Positions 26,493-34,536 of a stretch of DNA of 39,952 nt are shown here, one piece after another. The translations under genes were made by a program, and so were the position numbers. The stretch comes from Acaryochloris sp. IP29b_bin.148 (lineage in GTDB: Bacteria > Cyanobacteriota > Cyanobacteriia > Thermosynechococcales > Thermosynechococcaceae), in NCBI RefSeq assembly GCF_028285565.1, contig NZ_JANQOY010000229.1:1-39952 (forward strand). Reading direction: 5' to 3'. Each line of letters begins with the position of its first letter. The stretch's first letter is position 1. The notes beneath the pieces are model-generated. The model searched no databases and was not told the DNA's origin. It was given only the letters and a program-made list of their open reading frames with translations.

Positions 26493-28604
26493 ATGCGGCG
26501 TTGGCTTAAAAAACTATACGACCATCCCTTTCTCCCTGCCGTTGCTCCCCTGAATCAGACCCCCCAAGATCGTCAAATTGCCGAGCAATGGTCTGCGTGG
26601 ATGAAACAGCAATGGCATGATTATGGTCTGAAGCACCTTAAACAGCAGCGCAACCTAATGACCGAGGTGCGGCAGGCCCTGAAAAAGCAGCTGGGAGAAG
26701 ACCATGTGGCGGTAGAGGCCATGAATTTCTCGCGGGATGAGTGGATTGAAATTAATTTATCCATTAACGATCGGGTGGCCGCTCGCAATGAACAGCAAGG
26801 GCTAATCGAGCAGCCAGATGCTATTGTCGATCGCGCCAAGATGCTGCTTGATCATCGGGACTGGGCAGATATCGCCGCCGGGTTAGCCGTGTTGACGGGG
26901 CGTCGCTGTACGGAACTATTGCAAACTGCTGAATTTACCTATGAGTCAGCTTACAGTGTCTGGTTTACGGGAGCGCTTAAACGGCGCCAAGAAGCGAAGA
27001 CCCTCCGCTTTGAAATCCCCACGTTAGCTCCTGCGAAACAAGCGATCGCAGCCCTCCATACCTTACGCAACCAAGTGGATACCGCTGGTTTGGACCTAGA
27101 AACCATTAACCGCAAGTACAGTCCTCCCGTGGCCAAAGCTTGCGATCGCTATTTTGCTGAACTGATTCCCCAACGAGCCGGTCGGGGCAACCTCTATACC
27201 CACCTTTTTCGGACGATCTATGCTCGTATTGCCACCCACTGGTATGCACCACCCACCGTCGCCGATGTTGAATATATGGCGGCCATTCAAGGGCATTTTT
27301 TGATCCAGAACGAGCAAGATCCCACCCTACGACGATCCTTAGCCTCTACCCGCCATTACAATGACTACAAAATTGGGGATGGCCAGGGCAATATCGATGG
27401 TCGTCAGGGGATTCGTCTCCAAGATCCAGGCGTTAAAGTATTACAAGTTTTCCAAAGTGCTGTCCCCCAACTTGAACCAGACCCCTCAATGGAACGGGAA
27501 GAACCACCCATGATCCGACCCCTTAAACGCAAACGCCAACCCCCCAAGCGAGATATTTCCACCTTAAGGCTCTACCAGGATGAACGCGATCGCTGGCTCC
27601 AAATGCTCGATCAGTTTGAACCGAACGGCACTCAGCAGGATAAGATGTCTGTTCTCTTGGCATGGATTGAGCAATCCTTACCGCAGGGCAAGACGACTCA
27701 TGGAGAGGCTGATGACTTAGAACAGCTGGCTCGTCTATTTATTGAGCCGTTGCGTCCTCTTCGCGATCCAAAGGCGATTCATACCCTCTGCCAGCAGGAG
27801 GTTGCCGATCTCGACCAAGACTACTATCCAGAGGACTATTTACCCCTGTATCGAGATGCGATCGCAGACGCCATTCGCTCCGGTCAGCTGCCTCTGATTG
27901 ATCACCAGACGGCAGAACGAACTAGCTATACCAAGGCAGGCGTTAACTATGAGCAGCGCACCCATTATGCTTTGCTGTTTTTTGAAACGCTAGAGCATGA
28001 GTTGGGCCTATCTGCTTCTGAGCCATCGGAAAAAATCATCTCATCTACAGATGAAAAGAGCACACCGAACCCTCCCGTTGCCGACCATCCGACAGCGTCA
28101 GTCTCGACAACGGACCAAAAATTAGATGCCCTTACCGATGCTCTGACTCAGCTTATACAAGTGATACAGCCAGAGCAGCCCCCTCAGCCTGCGAATCAAG
28201 AACCGGCCCAAAATAACGGCCACGCTTCTCCCCAACGTACCCAGGCTAAATCTCCAGATGCCCCCATCGCCTCTCCAACCCGGCGCTCAGATACCTCGAA
28301 GAAACCAGGTCGGCAACCGGGACAGACCTCCGCTGCTGCAGACGCAAAAATCACGCAGGCTATCGACGCAATGATGGACTACAACAATGTCCCGAATCGT
28401 TCTTTTGAAGAAAAATGGCGGATTAGCGCCTCTGTTCTTAAGCGGCTTACCAAGTCCTACCAAGGCGTGATTCAGCGGGTATTGGACACCCGAGAAGATG
28501 AAATTGAACAGCATCACCAGACCCATGGATTGAGTTCCCGCCACAATATTCGTCATGGTCGCGCCGGGGTCACGATTGATCAGGTGATTCAGCTCACTGA
28601 GTAA
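26493..28604 (+). CDS. Protelomerase (telomere resolvase)-like tyrosine recombinase
   Basis: A 703-residue protein resembling the enzymes (TelN, TelK, TelA) that cut palindromic sites and rejoin them as DNA hairpins. The catalytic core spans about residues 115-310: VLTGRRCTELLQTAEF (R137/R138, as in GRRPxEI of phage enzymes), GALKRRQ with K163, YTHLFRTIYARIA with R240, H268 in AAIQGHF, and candidate nucleophile Y289 (or Y292) in TRHYNDYKI. Against phage enzymes, the first position of the K-x-x-R pair appears to be H237 and the H-to-Tyr spacing is about 21 instead of about 10. After a Pro/Gln-rich linker (550-610) comes a conserved-looking C-terminal helical region (QHHQTHGLSSRHNIRHGR), possibly DNA-binding. 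Four HIP1 sites lie in the gene. Other cyanobacteria have similar proteins, but I know of no established role. Confidence 0.75.
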   Translation: MRRWLKKLYDHPFLPAVAPLNQTPQDRQIAEQWSAWMKQQWHDYGLKHLKQQRNLMTEVRQALKKQLGEDHVAVEAMNFSRDEWIEINLSINDRVAARNEQQGLIEQPDAIVDRAKMLLDHRDWADIAAGLAVLTGRRCTELLQTAEFTYESAYSVWFTGALKRRQEAKTLRFEIPTLAPAKQAIAALHTLRNQVDTAGLDLETINRKYSPPVAKACDRYFAELIPQRAGRGNLYTHLFRTIYARIATHWYAPPTVADVEYMAAIQGHFLIQNEQDPTLRRSLASTRHYNDYKIGDGQGNIDGRQGIRLQDPGVKVLQVFQSAVPQLEPDPSMEREEPPMIRPLKRKRQPPKRDISTLRLYQDERDRWLQMLDQFEPNGTQQDKMSVLLAWIEQSLPQGKTTHGEADDLEQLARLFIEPLRPLRDPKAIHTLCQQEVADLDQDYYPEDYLPLYRDAIADAIRSGQLPLIDHQTAERTSYTKAGVNYEQRTHYALLFFETLEHELGLSASEPSEKIISSTDEKSTPNPPVADHPTASVSTTDQKLDALTDALTQLIQVIQPEQPPQPANQEPAQNNGHASPQRTQAKSPDAPIASPTRRSDTSKKPGRQPGQTSAAADAKITQAIDAMMDYNNVPNRSFEEKWRISASVLKRLTKSYQGVIQRVLDTREDEIEQHHQTHGLSSRHNIRHGRAGVTIDQVIQLTE

Positions 28605-28723
28605 CGTAGCGCTCTTCTACAATAAGCTCCGTTCGATTGAGAATTCCGTTAAGCTGACAAAAGTCTTCTCTCCCTCTAATTTCGTCCCGATGTTAGTCCG
28701 CTTCCTACCCTTCGCCCACCCCC

Positions 28724-29470
28724 ATGAGTGAGTCCAATGCTTTAGTGATTGGAGCGAGCCAAGGGATTGGTTTAGGGTTTGTCCAGCATTTGCTACAACG
28801 GCCCCAAATCCAGACCATCTATGCCACCTATCGTGCTCAAGCGTCAGCAGCAGAACTGTTCGCGCTGGCCGCCAACCATCCAGAGCGGGTGTGTTGCCTC
28901 TCGGTGGATGTTACCCAAGAAGAGCAAATTGCAGCCTGTTGTGAGCAGATTCAGGCTGATCGGCTGCATTGGGTCATCAATAGTGTGGGGATTCTGCATG
29001 AAGGAGAACTGCAGCCTGAAAAGGGACTGCGGCAGCTGAATGCCGAGTCGTTAACGCGATATTTCCAGGTCAACAGCATTGGGGCCGCCCTATGGGCAAA
29101 GCATTTATTACCGTTGTTAAAACACGAAGAGCGCAGTATCTTGGCGACGATTTCTGCCAAGATTGGCAGTATTGGCGATAACCATTTAGGAGGCTGGTAT
29201 GGGTATCGGGCTTCAAAGGCAGCGCTGAATATGTTGATGCGTACAGCAGCGATTGAGTATCGTCGTCGTAGCCCCCAAACTATTGTGGTAACGCTCCATC
29301 CAGGCACAACGGACACAAAGCTTTCCAAACCGTTTCAGCGAAATGTCCCACCGGAAAAGCTGTTTTCTGTGGATCGGACGGTAACTCAGCTATTGGCCGT
29401 TTTGGATGGGGTAGGGAAAGCGGATAGCGGTCAGTTCTTTTCTTGGGATGGTAGCCTGTTGCCTTGGTAG
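28724..29470 (+). CDS. Short-chain dehydrogenase/reductase (C-factor type)
   Basis: A 248-residue NAD(P)-dependent oxidoreductase. The cofactor loop is GASQGIG (residues 10-16), NSVG (86-89) is the NNAG-equivalent, and the catalytic YxxxK is Y161-RAS-K165 with Ser in ATISAKIGS upstream. The GSIGDNHLGGWYGYRASKAA stretch is typical of the CsgA/C-factor subgroup of SDRs. The substrate is unknown. It is downstream of the protelomerase-like gene by 119 bases and probably independent of it. It is convergent with the Uma2 gene. Confidence 0.9.
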   Translation: MSESNALVIGASQGIGLGFVQHLLQRPQIQTIYATYRAQASAAELFALAANHPERVCCLSVDVTQEEQIAACCEQIQADRLHWVINSVGILHEGELQPEKGLRQLNAESLTRYFQVNSIGAALWAKHLLPLLKHEERSILATISAKIGSIGDNHLGGWYGYRASKAALNMLMRTAAIEYRRRSPQTIVVTLHPGTTDTKLSKPFQRNVPPEKLFSVDRTVTQLLAVLDGVGKADSGQFFSWDGSLLPW

Positions 29471-29543
29471 GTGTGGATTGCAAGTGTTGATTGAGGACAC
29501 AGGAGGTCATACCTGAATTCTGAGCGGGAAGTGATTCCTTCAT

Positions 29544-30143
29544 TCAACAGGGTAACTTTTGAAACAGATCAGCGACAGGCATCTTGAATCCTAAAATCAC
29601 GTCTTCCCCTTCCAGAAAGTCATTGCGTTTGAGTAACCGATCCGGTTCTTGAGCCGTCCGATAGACCAATGCATACTGCTCATCTGGATGAATTACCCAT
29701 ACTAAGCGGGAACCACTTTCGAAGTATTCCACCAGCTTGTCGTGAATTTCTTCAACGGTATTTCCCGGTGAGAGAACTTCCACGGCTAGATCTGGCGCAC
29801 CTGACCACAAGCCAGTCGGTAGCTCTTTGAATCCCTGTAAACGCTCTTTGGCAAAAAATGAACTATCAGGCGATCGCTTGTTGCCACTTTTGAGTTTAAA
29901 GGCGGTGCTGGAATCGAGGACAACCCCTAACTTCTCGGCTAAGACGTAGTTCATCAAAGCAGCCACCAGCAGACTACAAATATAGCCATGCCTGGCCCCA
30001 GAATTTCCCACTTCCACCAACTCTCCATTAACGATTTCGTAGCGATGCCCATCGGGTAAGGCCATAAACGCCTCGTCTGTCCAAATTTTGGAGCTTGAAG
30101 CAAATGGATTTTCGACTAATGTGTCTGGTGTCAGAGCAGACAT
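29544..30143 (-). CDS. Uma2-family (DUF820) restriction-endonuclease-fold protein
   Basis: A 199-residue PD-(D/E)xK-type protein of a family strongly expanded in cyanobacteria. The signature pieces are RYEIVNGELVEVGNSGARHG, the Asp in SPDSSFFAKE, LAVEVLSPGNT as the E-x-L motif, and the downstream helix lysine (IHDKLVEYFESGSRLVWVI). The nuclease fold is inferred for the family, while the biological role is mostly unknown; many copies are thought to be mobile-element-associated. No transposase accompanies it here. Confidence 0.88.
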   Translation of the reverse strand: MSALTPDTLVENPFASSSKIWTDEAFMALPDGHRYEIVNGELVEVGNSGARHGYICSLLVAALMNYVLAEKLGVVLDSSTAFKLKSGNKRSPDSSFFAKERLQGFKELPTGLWSGAPDLAVEVLSPGNTVEEIHDKLVEYFESGSRLVWVIHPDEQYALVYRTAQEPDRLLKRNDFLEGEDVILGFKMPVADLFQKLPC

Positions 30144-30422
30144 AGTCCTTGTTCTAATAATTGAACACTTACTTGAAGCAGCTGTAGGGGATGTAGCTAT
30201 CTAATGCCGAGAACAATACGGTACAAAGCAACTGGAAAGTTAGAGGTTATCCCCTGAATAAGCCAGCTCACCCTCATTCGAGCATAGGCGATTTAAACTC
30301 AAAAGACGACGACATTTGAAATGAGTACCCCCATACAAATCAGTTGATTGAGGACAAGATTTTATACCTAAAATAACGAGATTGCACCTATAAATTAGGG
30401 GAGCGATCGCAAAACGTCTCAC
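30144..30422. other. Intergenic stretch with one HIP1 site
   Basis: About 280 bases between the Uma2 gene and the DUF4253-like gene. A 60-codon minus-strand frame (30240-30422) is open but has no protein-like pattern. A HIP1 octamer lies at 30403-30410. I see no RNA gene or strong terminator. Confidence 0.4.
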
Positions 30423-31205
30423 CTAATCCCACCAGAACCCCACAGCCATATTCCGCTCTAGATAATCAACCAAGTCTTCTACGGTTTGCTCGTCCATTGC
30501 TTCTGCATAATCTTCCATCGTGGCCCCTTCCCCTAAGGGTGGTCCCACATATCCCTGATCCATCAAGTCAGGACAAAAGTCATAAACGTCCTCTGCAAAG
30601 GCTAATCGGTTTTCAGGCAGGGTTTTGAAGGCCAATTCTAGGGTGTCTCCTCCTCCACCCATAATTTCAAAGTCGCAGAGCTTTTCCCAGGCGCGCAGCT
30701 TATCGATAATATCGGCGTTACTCAGTTCGTAGTTCCCGGCAGCAGTACCGAAAAATTGGACGATTTGGTAATGGTCTTCCAGTTTGACCACACCAATCAA
30801 AGATCGTTCGGCTGAGTTACCCAATGCTGCTTCAAAGTCTTCTTTAAGAAGTTGCTCTCGTCGTTGATAGTCCAGCGTGATTGACATGTAGCCTTTGGGG
30901 AGTTTGGATCTCAGTCTGAGGACTACTGAAATAGCGTCAGGGGTATCTACTTCAAAGAAAATGCCATCAAGCTGCAATTTAATAAAGCGATCGCCACCTG
31001 TTCTCTCTAGCTCAACGTTGCGTTGGATCTGAACGGTAGCAGGTAAGGTTTGTTCAGGTTGAGCTGATTCTTCTTCATACCAGTATTGAACTAGCTCCAG
31101 CTTCCTCAAAAGCGTAGGAGATTCAGCATTAATAATTGAGAAGACCTCAGGCTCAAAATCAACCTGGGCTGCAATTTCCTGTATTTGTTCAGGGGATAAA
31201 GCCAT
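30423..31205 (-). CDS. DUF4253-like hypothetical protein
   Basis: A 260-residue soluble acidic protein. The C-terminal third contains AFAEDVYDFCPDLMDQGY and ends in AVGFWWD. The combination of FCPD, DQG and a terminal WWD resembles the DUF4253 family of unknown function, often found near immunity or toxin genes. The N-terminal half (LSPEQIQEIAAQVDFEPEVF and a beta-rich region with GDRFIKLQLDGIFFEVDT) is not recognised. I take the ATG at 31205; a GTG at 31220 is an alternative. The neighbours are Uma2 and a toxin-antitoxin locus, so an accessory or immunity-like role is possible but unproven. Confidence 0.7.
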   Translation of the reverse strand: MALSPEQIQEIAAQVDFEPEVFSIINAESPTLLRKLELVQYWYEEESAQPEQTLPATVQIQRNVELERTGGDRFIKLQLDGIFFEVDTPDAISVVLRLRSKLPKGYMSITLDYQRREQLLKEDFEAALGNSAERSLIGVVKLEDHYQIVQFFGTAAGNYELSNADIIDKLRAWEKLCDFEIMGGGGDTLELAFKTLPENRLAFAEDVYDFCPDLMDQGYVGPPLGEGATMEDYAEAMDEQTVEDLVDYLERNMAVGFWWD

Positions 31206-31320
31206 GGCTATATTTGACACTCACAGAGTAGTGGCTACTTCTATAAAACCCATTTTGAACCTGATTGTGAGGTCACCTCTAAAAACAGCCTATTGAACTT
31301 GCAATTGTGTAGGCTGAGTC

Positions 31321-31641
31321 TTAGCCAGCCGATATCTCAGTTTTAGGCTCTTGAGAGTCGACCAGCTCTATCTGAAGACGTTTACCAAGAACTGCGGCAG
31401 CACGATCCATCGTTTTAAGGGTGACGGATGTGTTGCTGGAATCAAGCAGCCGATCCAGTGAAGATCTACTCGTATTCATGGAAGCTGCCATCTTGGATTT
31501 GCTCAGCCCTTTGGCATTCATTTCTTGGAGAATCTGCCATGCCAGCACTCGCTTAAGAGCCACAGCATTTACCTCAGCTAGGACTCCATCTTCTTCTAGA
31601 AAATTATCTAGAGAAGAACCGATATGTGGATTACTGGTCAT
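31321..31641 (-). CDS. HigA-type XRE antitoxin
   Basis: A 106-residue helix-turn-helix protein of the kind paired with HigB/RelE toxins. The XRE motif runs through about residues 45-85 (KGLSKSKMAASMNTSRSSLD, then RLLDSSNTSVTLKTMDRAA). Its ATG overlaps the stop of the toxin reading frame by four bases (ATGA), the usual toxin-first layout of higBA. The antitoxin frame is intact although the toxin gene is broken, so it could persist as an orphan repressor of its own promoter. Confidence 0.88.
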   Translation of the reverse strand: MTSNPHIGSSLDNFLEEDGVLAEVNAVALKRVLAWQILQEMNAKGLSKSKMAASMNTSRSSLDRLLDSSNTSVTLKTMDRAAAVLGKRLQIELVDSQEPKTEISAG

Positions 31642-31989
31642 CTCTTTGCCTCTAGGATACTTTTTCGTTTCAGTGCCAGATCTAGCTCTTTTTTTGGGGT
31701 TTTCTGAGCCTTTTTGATAAGTCCATGCAGTAAAATCATGCGATTCTCAAAAATGCAGAAGAGAACTCTTGCAATCTTGCCATTAGGAATGGTTAGACCG
31801 AACTTCATAGAGTCCTTTTCCCATCGGACGACAGGTGGGCATGCCAATAGGCCATCCATACTCAACCGTTTTTATATCGGTACCTACTATCTTTCTCTCT
31901 AATGGTTCAAGCTGCTTAAGCCACTCTCGGACAGGCTCATTATTACCTTCGCTTCAATAAAAACTAGCAGGTACACGCTTTACACTCAT
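31638..31989 (-). pseudogene. Disrupted HigB/RelE-type toxin gene
   Basis: Reading from ATG 31989 gives MSVKRVPASFY, then a TGA (31954-31956) where relatives have Arg (one C-to-T change). It continues SEGNNEPVREWLKQLEPLER and EYGWPIGMPTCRPMGKGLYE, as in HigB/Gp49-like toxins. Around 31791-31800 one extra base shifts the frame, and the C-terminal half (NGKIARVLFCIFENR, LLHGLIKKAQKTPKKELD) follows in the next frame. Restoring both changes gives about 116 residues, the normal family length. The intact 75-codon frame at 31638-31865 alone lacks half the toxin and is not a credible gene. A TACAAT -10-like element sits at 31998-32003. Confidence 0.85.
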
Positions 31990-32062
31990 ATGGCACTATT
32001 GTACCTTTTTTGGTGCAAAGAACCACAAGGCAATTTTGCATATATCCCAGAGCGCCTGATAA

Positions 32063-32371
32063 TTACCCTTTATTTTTGATATACCAATCCTCAATTTCAC
32101 CATCAAGAGCCATTGTTCCTATTTCAATGATTGCTGCTTGTCTTTCAAAATGAAAAACTCCATATAAATATTGAGCAGGAATAACTAGAAAAGGAAGTGC
32201 ACCATCAGGCAATTTAGTTTTAGGTAATATGTATAACATTCCGATACGAGCTTGGGTGTCTATTCGGAATTCATGGATGGCAATTTTACCTGTATCGTCA
32301 ATCGGGAATGTAATCCCATGAGCGATCAACCCAAGTTGAATATCTTTATCAATGTCAGACTTCAATTTCAT
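32063..32371 (-). CDS. Hypothetical protein, 102 aa
   Basis: A small protein that I do not recognise, started at the ATG at 32371 (MKLKSDIDKD); the frame extends six codons further to a TTG. It is beta-rich, containing HEFRIDTQARIGMLYILPKT and FLVIPAQYLYGVFHFERQAA. It has no membrane segment and no cysteine. It lies in AT-richer DNA than its neighbours, next to a decaying toxin-antitoxin locus, which fits recent acquisition. It may be an orphan component of an accessory system. Confidence 0.5.
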   Translation of the reverse strand: MKLKSDIDKDIQLGLIAHGITFPIDDTGKIAIHEFRIDTQARIGMLYILPKTKLPDGALPFLVIPAQYLYGVFHFERQAAIIEIGTMALDGEIEDWYIKNKG

Positions 32372-32604
32372 AAAAATATTAGAGACCAACAGTAATATAG
32401 AATCACCTCAAATTAAGTCAGCCACTATCCAGTAATCGAAATTACGTTGCGAGTAATATTCAAAACTTCAGCTCTCTACCTCACATCATAGCTTGCCCCC
32501 AATGCTAGGAAGTAGCTACCGTCAGTCGTCTGAAACAATCAACCAAACTGAATTCGCTGCAAGACCCTTAATAGTGGTCGGGTATCCTAAGTAAAAAAGC
32601 ATTT

Positions 32605-33567
32605 ATGACAGTGTCGTCCTTGTCGATGTCCGGGGTTTCCGGCCAAGAGATCTATCGCCGCTTAGCCAAAAATATCCAAACCGTAGTCAAAGGACAGAAG
32701 CCTGCCATCCGCAAATTATTGGCAGCCTTTTTTAGTGGCGGCCATGTGTTGCTAGAGGACTATCCCGGTACAGGTAAGACCACCCTCGCCAAAGCCCTTG
32801 CCCTATCCGTTGATATTGAATTTAAGCGAATTCAATTTACCCCTGACTTGTTGCCCTCCGATATATTGGGGGTTTCGATTCTCAATCCCAAAGACCAAAC
32901 CTTTGAATTTCACCAGGGTCCTATCTTTGCCCATCTGATTCTGGCCGATGAAATTAATCGGGCCTCTCCCCGTACCCAGTCGGCCCTCCTAGAAGCAATG
33001 GCCGAGTCTCAGGTCAGCATCGATGGTCAGCAGATGAAACTGCATGATCCCTTCTTTGTGATTGCCACCCAAAACCCCATTGATTCCCAGGGCACCTACC
33101 CCTTACCCGAAGCCCAGATGGACCGTTTCTCCATCCAGTTTGGCTTGGGGTATATCTCCGCCGAAGAAGAAGTCGAAATTTTATCCAACCAAATGCAGGC
33201 TCACCCGATTGACCAGTTGCAACCCTGCCTGTCTCTCGAAGATGTGTTTACCCTCAAGCAAGCGGTCAAGCGGATTACCGTTAGCGAAGATCTCAAGCAA
33301 TACGTCGTCAATATCGTCAATGCCACCCGGCAAGCAGAGGAAGTTCAGCTTGGAGCCAGTCCCCGTGGTTCCATTGCCTTAATGAAGATTGCTCAAGCCC
33401 TAGCCCTGTTTGATGGCACCCCTGCCCTTCGCCCCAAGCATATTCAAGAGGCTGCTGTTTCCGTCTTGGCTCACCGCCTAGTGATGGATCCGCAAGCGAA
33501 ATTTGCTGGTAAAACAGCAGAACAGGTGGTGATGGACATCATGAGGCGGCTTCCCGTTCCGGCATAA
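32605..33567 (+). CDS. MoxR-family AAA+ ATPase, first copy
   Basis: A 320-residue MoxR ATPase, a chaperone-like AAA+ protein usually encoded beside DUF58/von Willebrand-like proteins and thought to help assemble or activate them. Walker A GTGKTT is at 55-60, Walker B LILADEINRA at 111-120, and FFVIATQNPI is the sensor 1 strand. It is the first gene of a four-gene operon with a paralogue, a DUF58 protein and a transglutaminase. The second copy begins three bases after its stop. No ribosome-binding site is obvious ahead of the ATG. Confidence 0.93.
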   Translation: MTVSSLSMSGVSGQEIYRRLAKNIQTVVKGQKPAIRKLLAAFFSGGHVLLEDYPGTGKTTLAKALALSVDIEFKRIQFTPDLLPSDILGVSILNPKDQTFEFHQGPIFAHLILADEINRASPRTQSALLEAMAESQVSIDGQQMKLHDPFFVIATQNPIDSQGTYPLPEAQMDRFSIQFGLGYISAEEEVEILSNQMQAHPIDQLQPCLSLEDVFTLKQAVKRITVSEDLKQYVVNIVNATRQAEEVQLGASPRGSIALMKIAQALALFDGTPALRPKHIQEAAVSVLAHRLVMDPQAKFAGKTAEQVVMDIMRRLPVPA

Positions 33568-33570
33568 CCC

Positions 33571-34533
33571 ATGGTGGTATTAGACACTCAAACTGATTGC
33601 TCCGAGGGGCAAACCATTTATCGTCACTTAGCAGGAAATATCCAGCAGGTGATTAAGGGTCAGGACGCGGCCATTCGCAAGTTACTGGCGGCCTTTTTTA
33701 GTGGCGGCCATGTATTGCTGGAAGACTATCCGGGCACGGGCAAAACCACCCTCGCCAAGACTCTGGCCTATTCCGTCGATATTGCCTTTAAGCGGATTCA
33801 GTTTACCCCGGATTTACTGCCCTCCGACATTTTGGGGGTTTCGATTCTTAATCCAAAGGACCAGACCTTTCAGTTTCACGAAGGCCCAATTTTTGCCAAT
33901 CTGATTCTGGCCGATGAAATTAACCGGGCCTCTCCCCGCACCCAATCGGCCCTTCTAGAAGCGATGGCCGAATCCCAAGTTACAACTGACGGTCAGCAAC
34001 GAACGCTTCGCGATCCTTTTTTTGTGATTGCCACCCAAAATCCCGTGGACTTTCAGGGCACCTATCCTCTTCCAGAAGCCCAAATGGATCGGTTTGCTTT
34101 GCAGTTCAGTCTGGGGTTTGTGTCTCCCGCTGATGAAATTGCCATTCTCACCCAGCAACTGGAAGAACATCCCATCCAGCGGGTGCAGCCCTGCATTTCC
34201 CTAGAAGAGATTTTTACCCTGAAGCAGGCGGTAAAACAGGTGCGGGTCAGTCGAGAACTGAAGCGTTATATCGTCGATATCGTCGCCGCCACTCGGCAGT
34301 TGCCAGAAGTCCAACTGGGGGCCAGCCCTCGCGGATCGATCACCTTAATGAAAGTGGCCCAAGCCTTAGCCCTATTCGATGGCTATGAGTATGTCACTCC
34401 AGACCATATTCAGGAAATTGCTGGGGATGTTCTGGCCCATCGGCTAGTGATGTCCCCTCAAGCCTGCTTTGCAGAGCAAACCGCTCAGGACTGTATTGAC
34501 CGTATTCTCACCAGTATTCCGGTGCCTGCCTAA
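33571..34533 (+). CDS. MoxR-family AAA+ ATPase, second copy
   Basis: A tandem paralogue of the preceding gene, exactly the same length (320 residues), with Walker A (55-60) and Walker B (111-120) at identical positions. Residues 35-130 are nearly identical (for example FKRIQFTPDLLPSDILGVSI in both). The N terminus, the TTDGQQRTLRDPF loop and the C-terminal lid differ more. The two could form a mixed hexamer, or one could be specialised for the DUF58 partner. The DUF58 gene follows three bases after its stop. Confidence 0.93.
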   Translation: MVVLDTQTDCSEGQTIYRHLAGNIQQVIKGQDAAIRKLLAAFFSGGHVLLEDYPGTGKTTLAKTLAYSVDIAFKRIQFTPDLLPSDILGVSILNPKDQTFQFHEGPIFANLILADEINRASPRTQSALLEAMAESQVTTDGQQRTLRDPFFVIATQNPVDFQGTYPLPEAQMDRFALQFSLGFVSPADEIAILTQQLEEHPIQRVQPCISLEEIFTLKQAVKQVRVSRELKRYIVDIVAATRQLPEVQLGASPRGSITLMKVAQALALFDGYEYVTPDHIQEIAGDVLAHRLVMSPQACFAEQTAQDCIDRILTSIPVPA

Positions 34534-34536
34534 GTT

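Noticed and set aside
30240..30422. A 60-codon minus-strand frame
   Set aside because: No recognisable sequence pattern and no ribosome-binding site. It appears to be chance.
31638..31865. A 75-codon frame as an intact RelE/HigB toxin
   Set aside because: It contains only the C-terminal half. The N-terminal half lies upstream in another frame and is broken by a stop, so it is part of a pseudogene.
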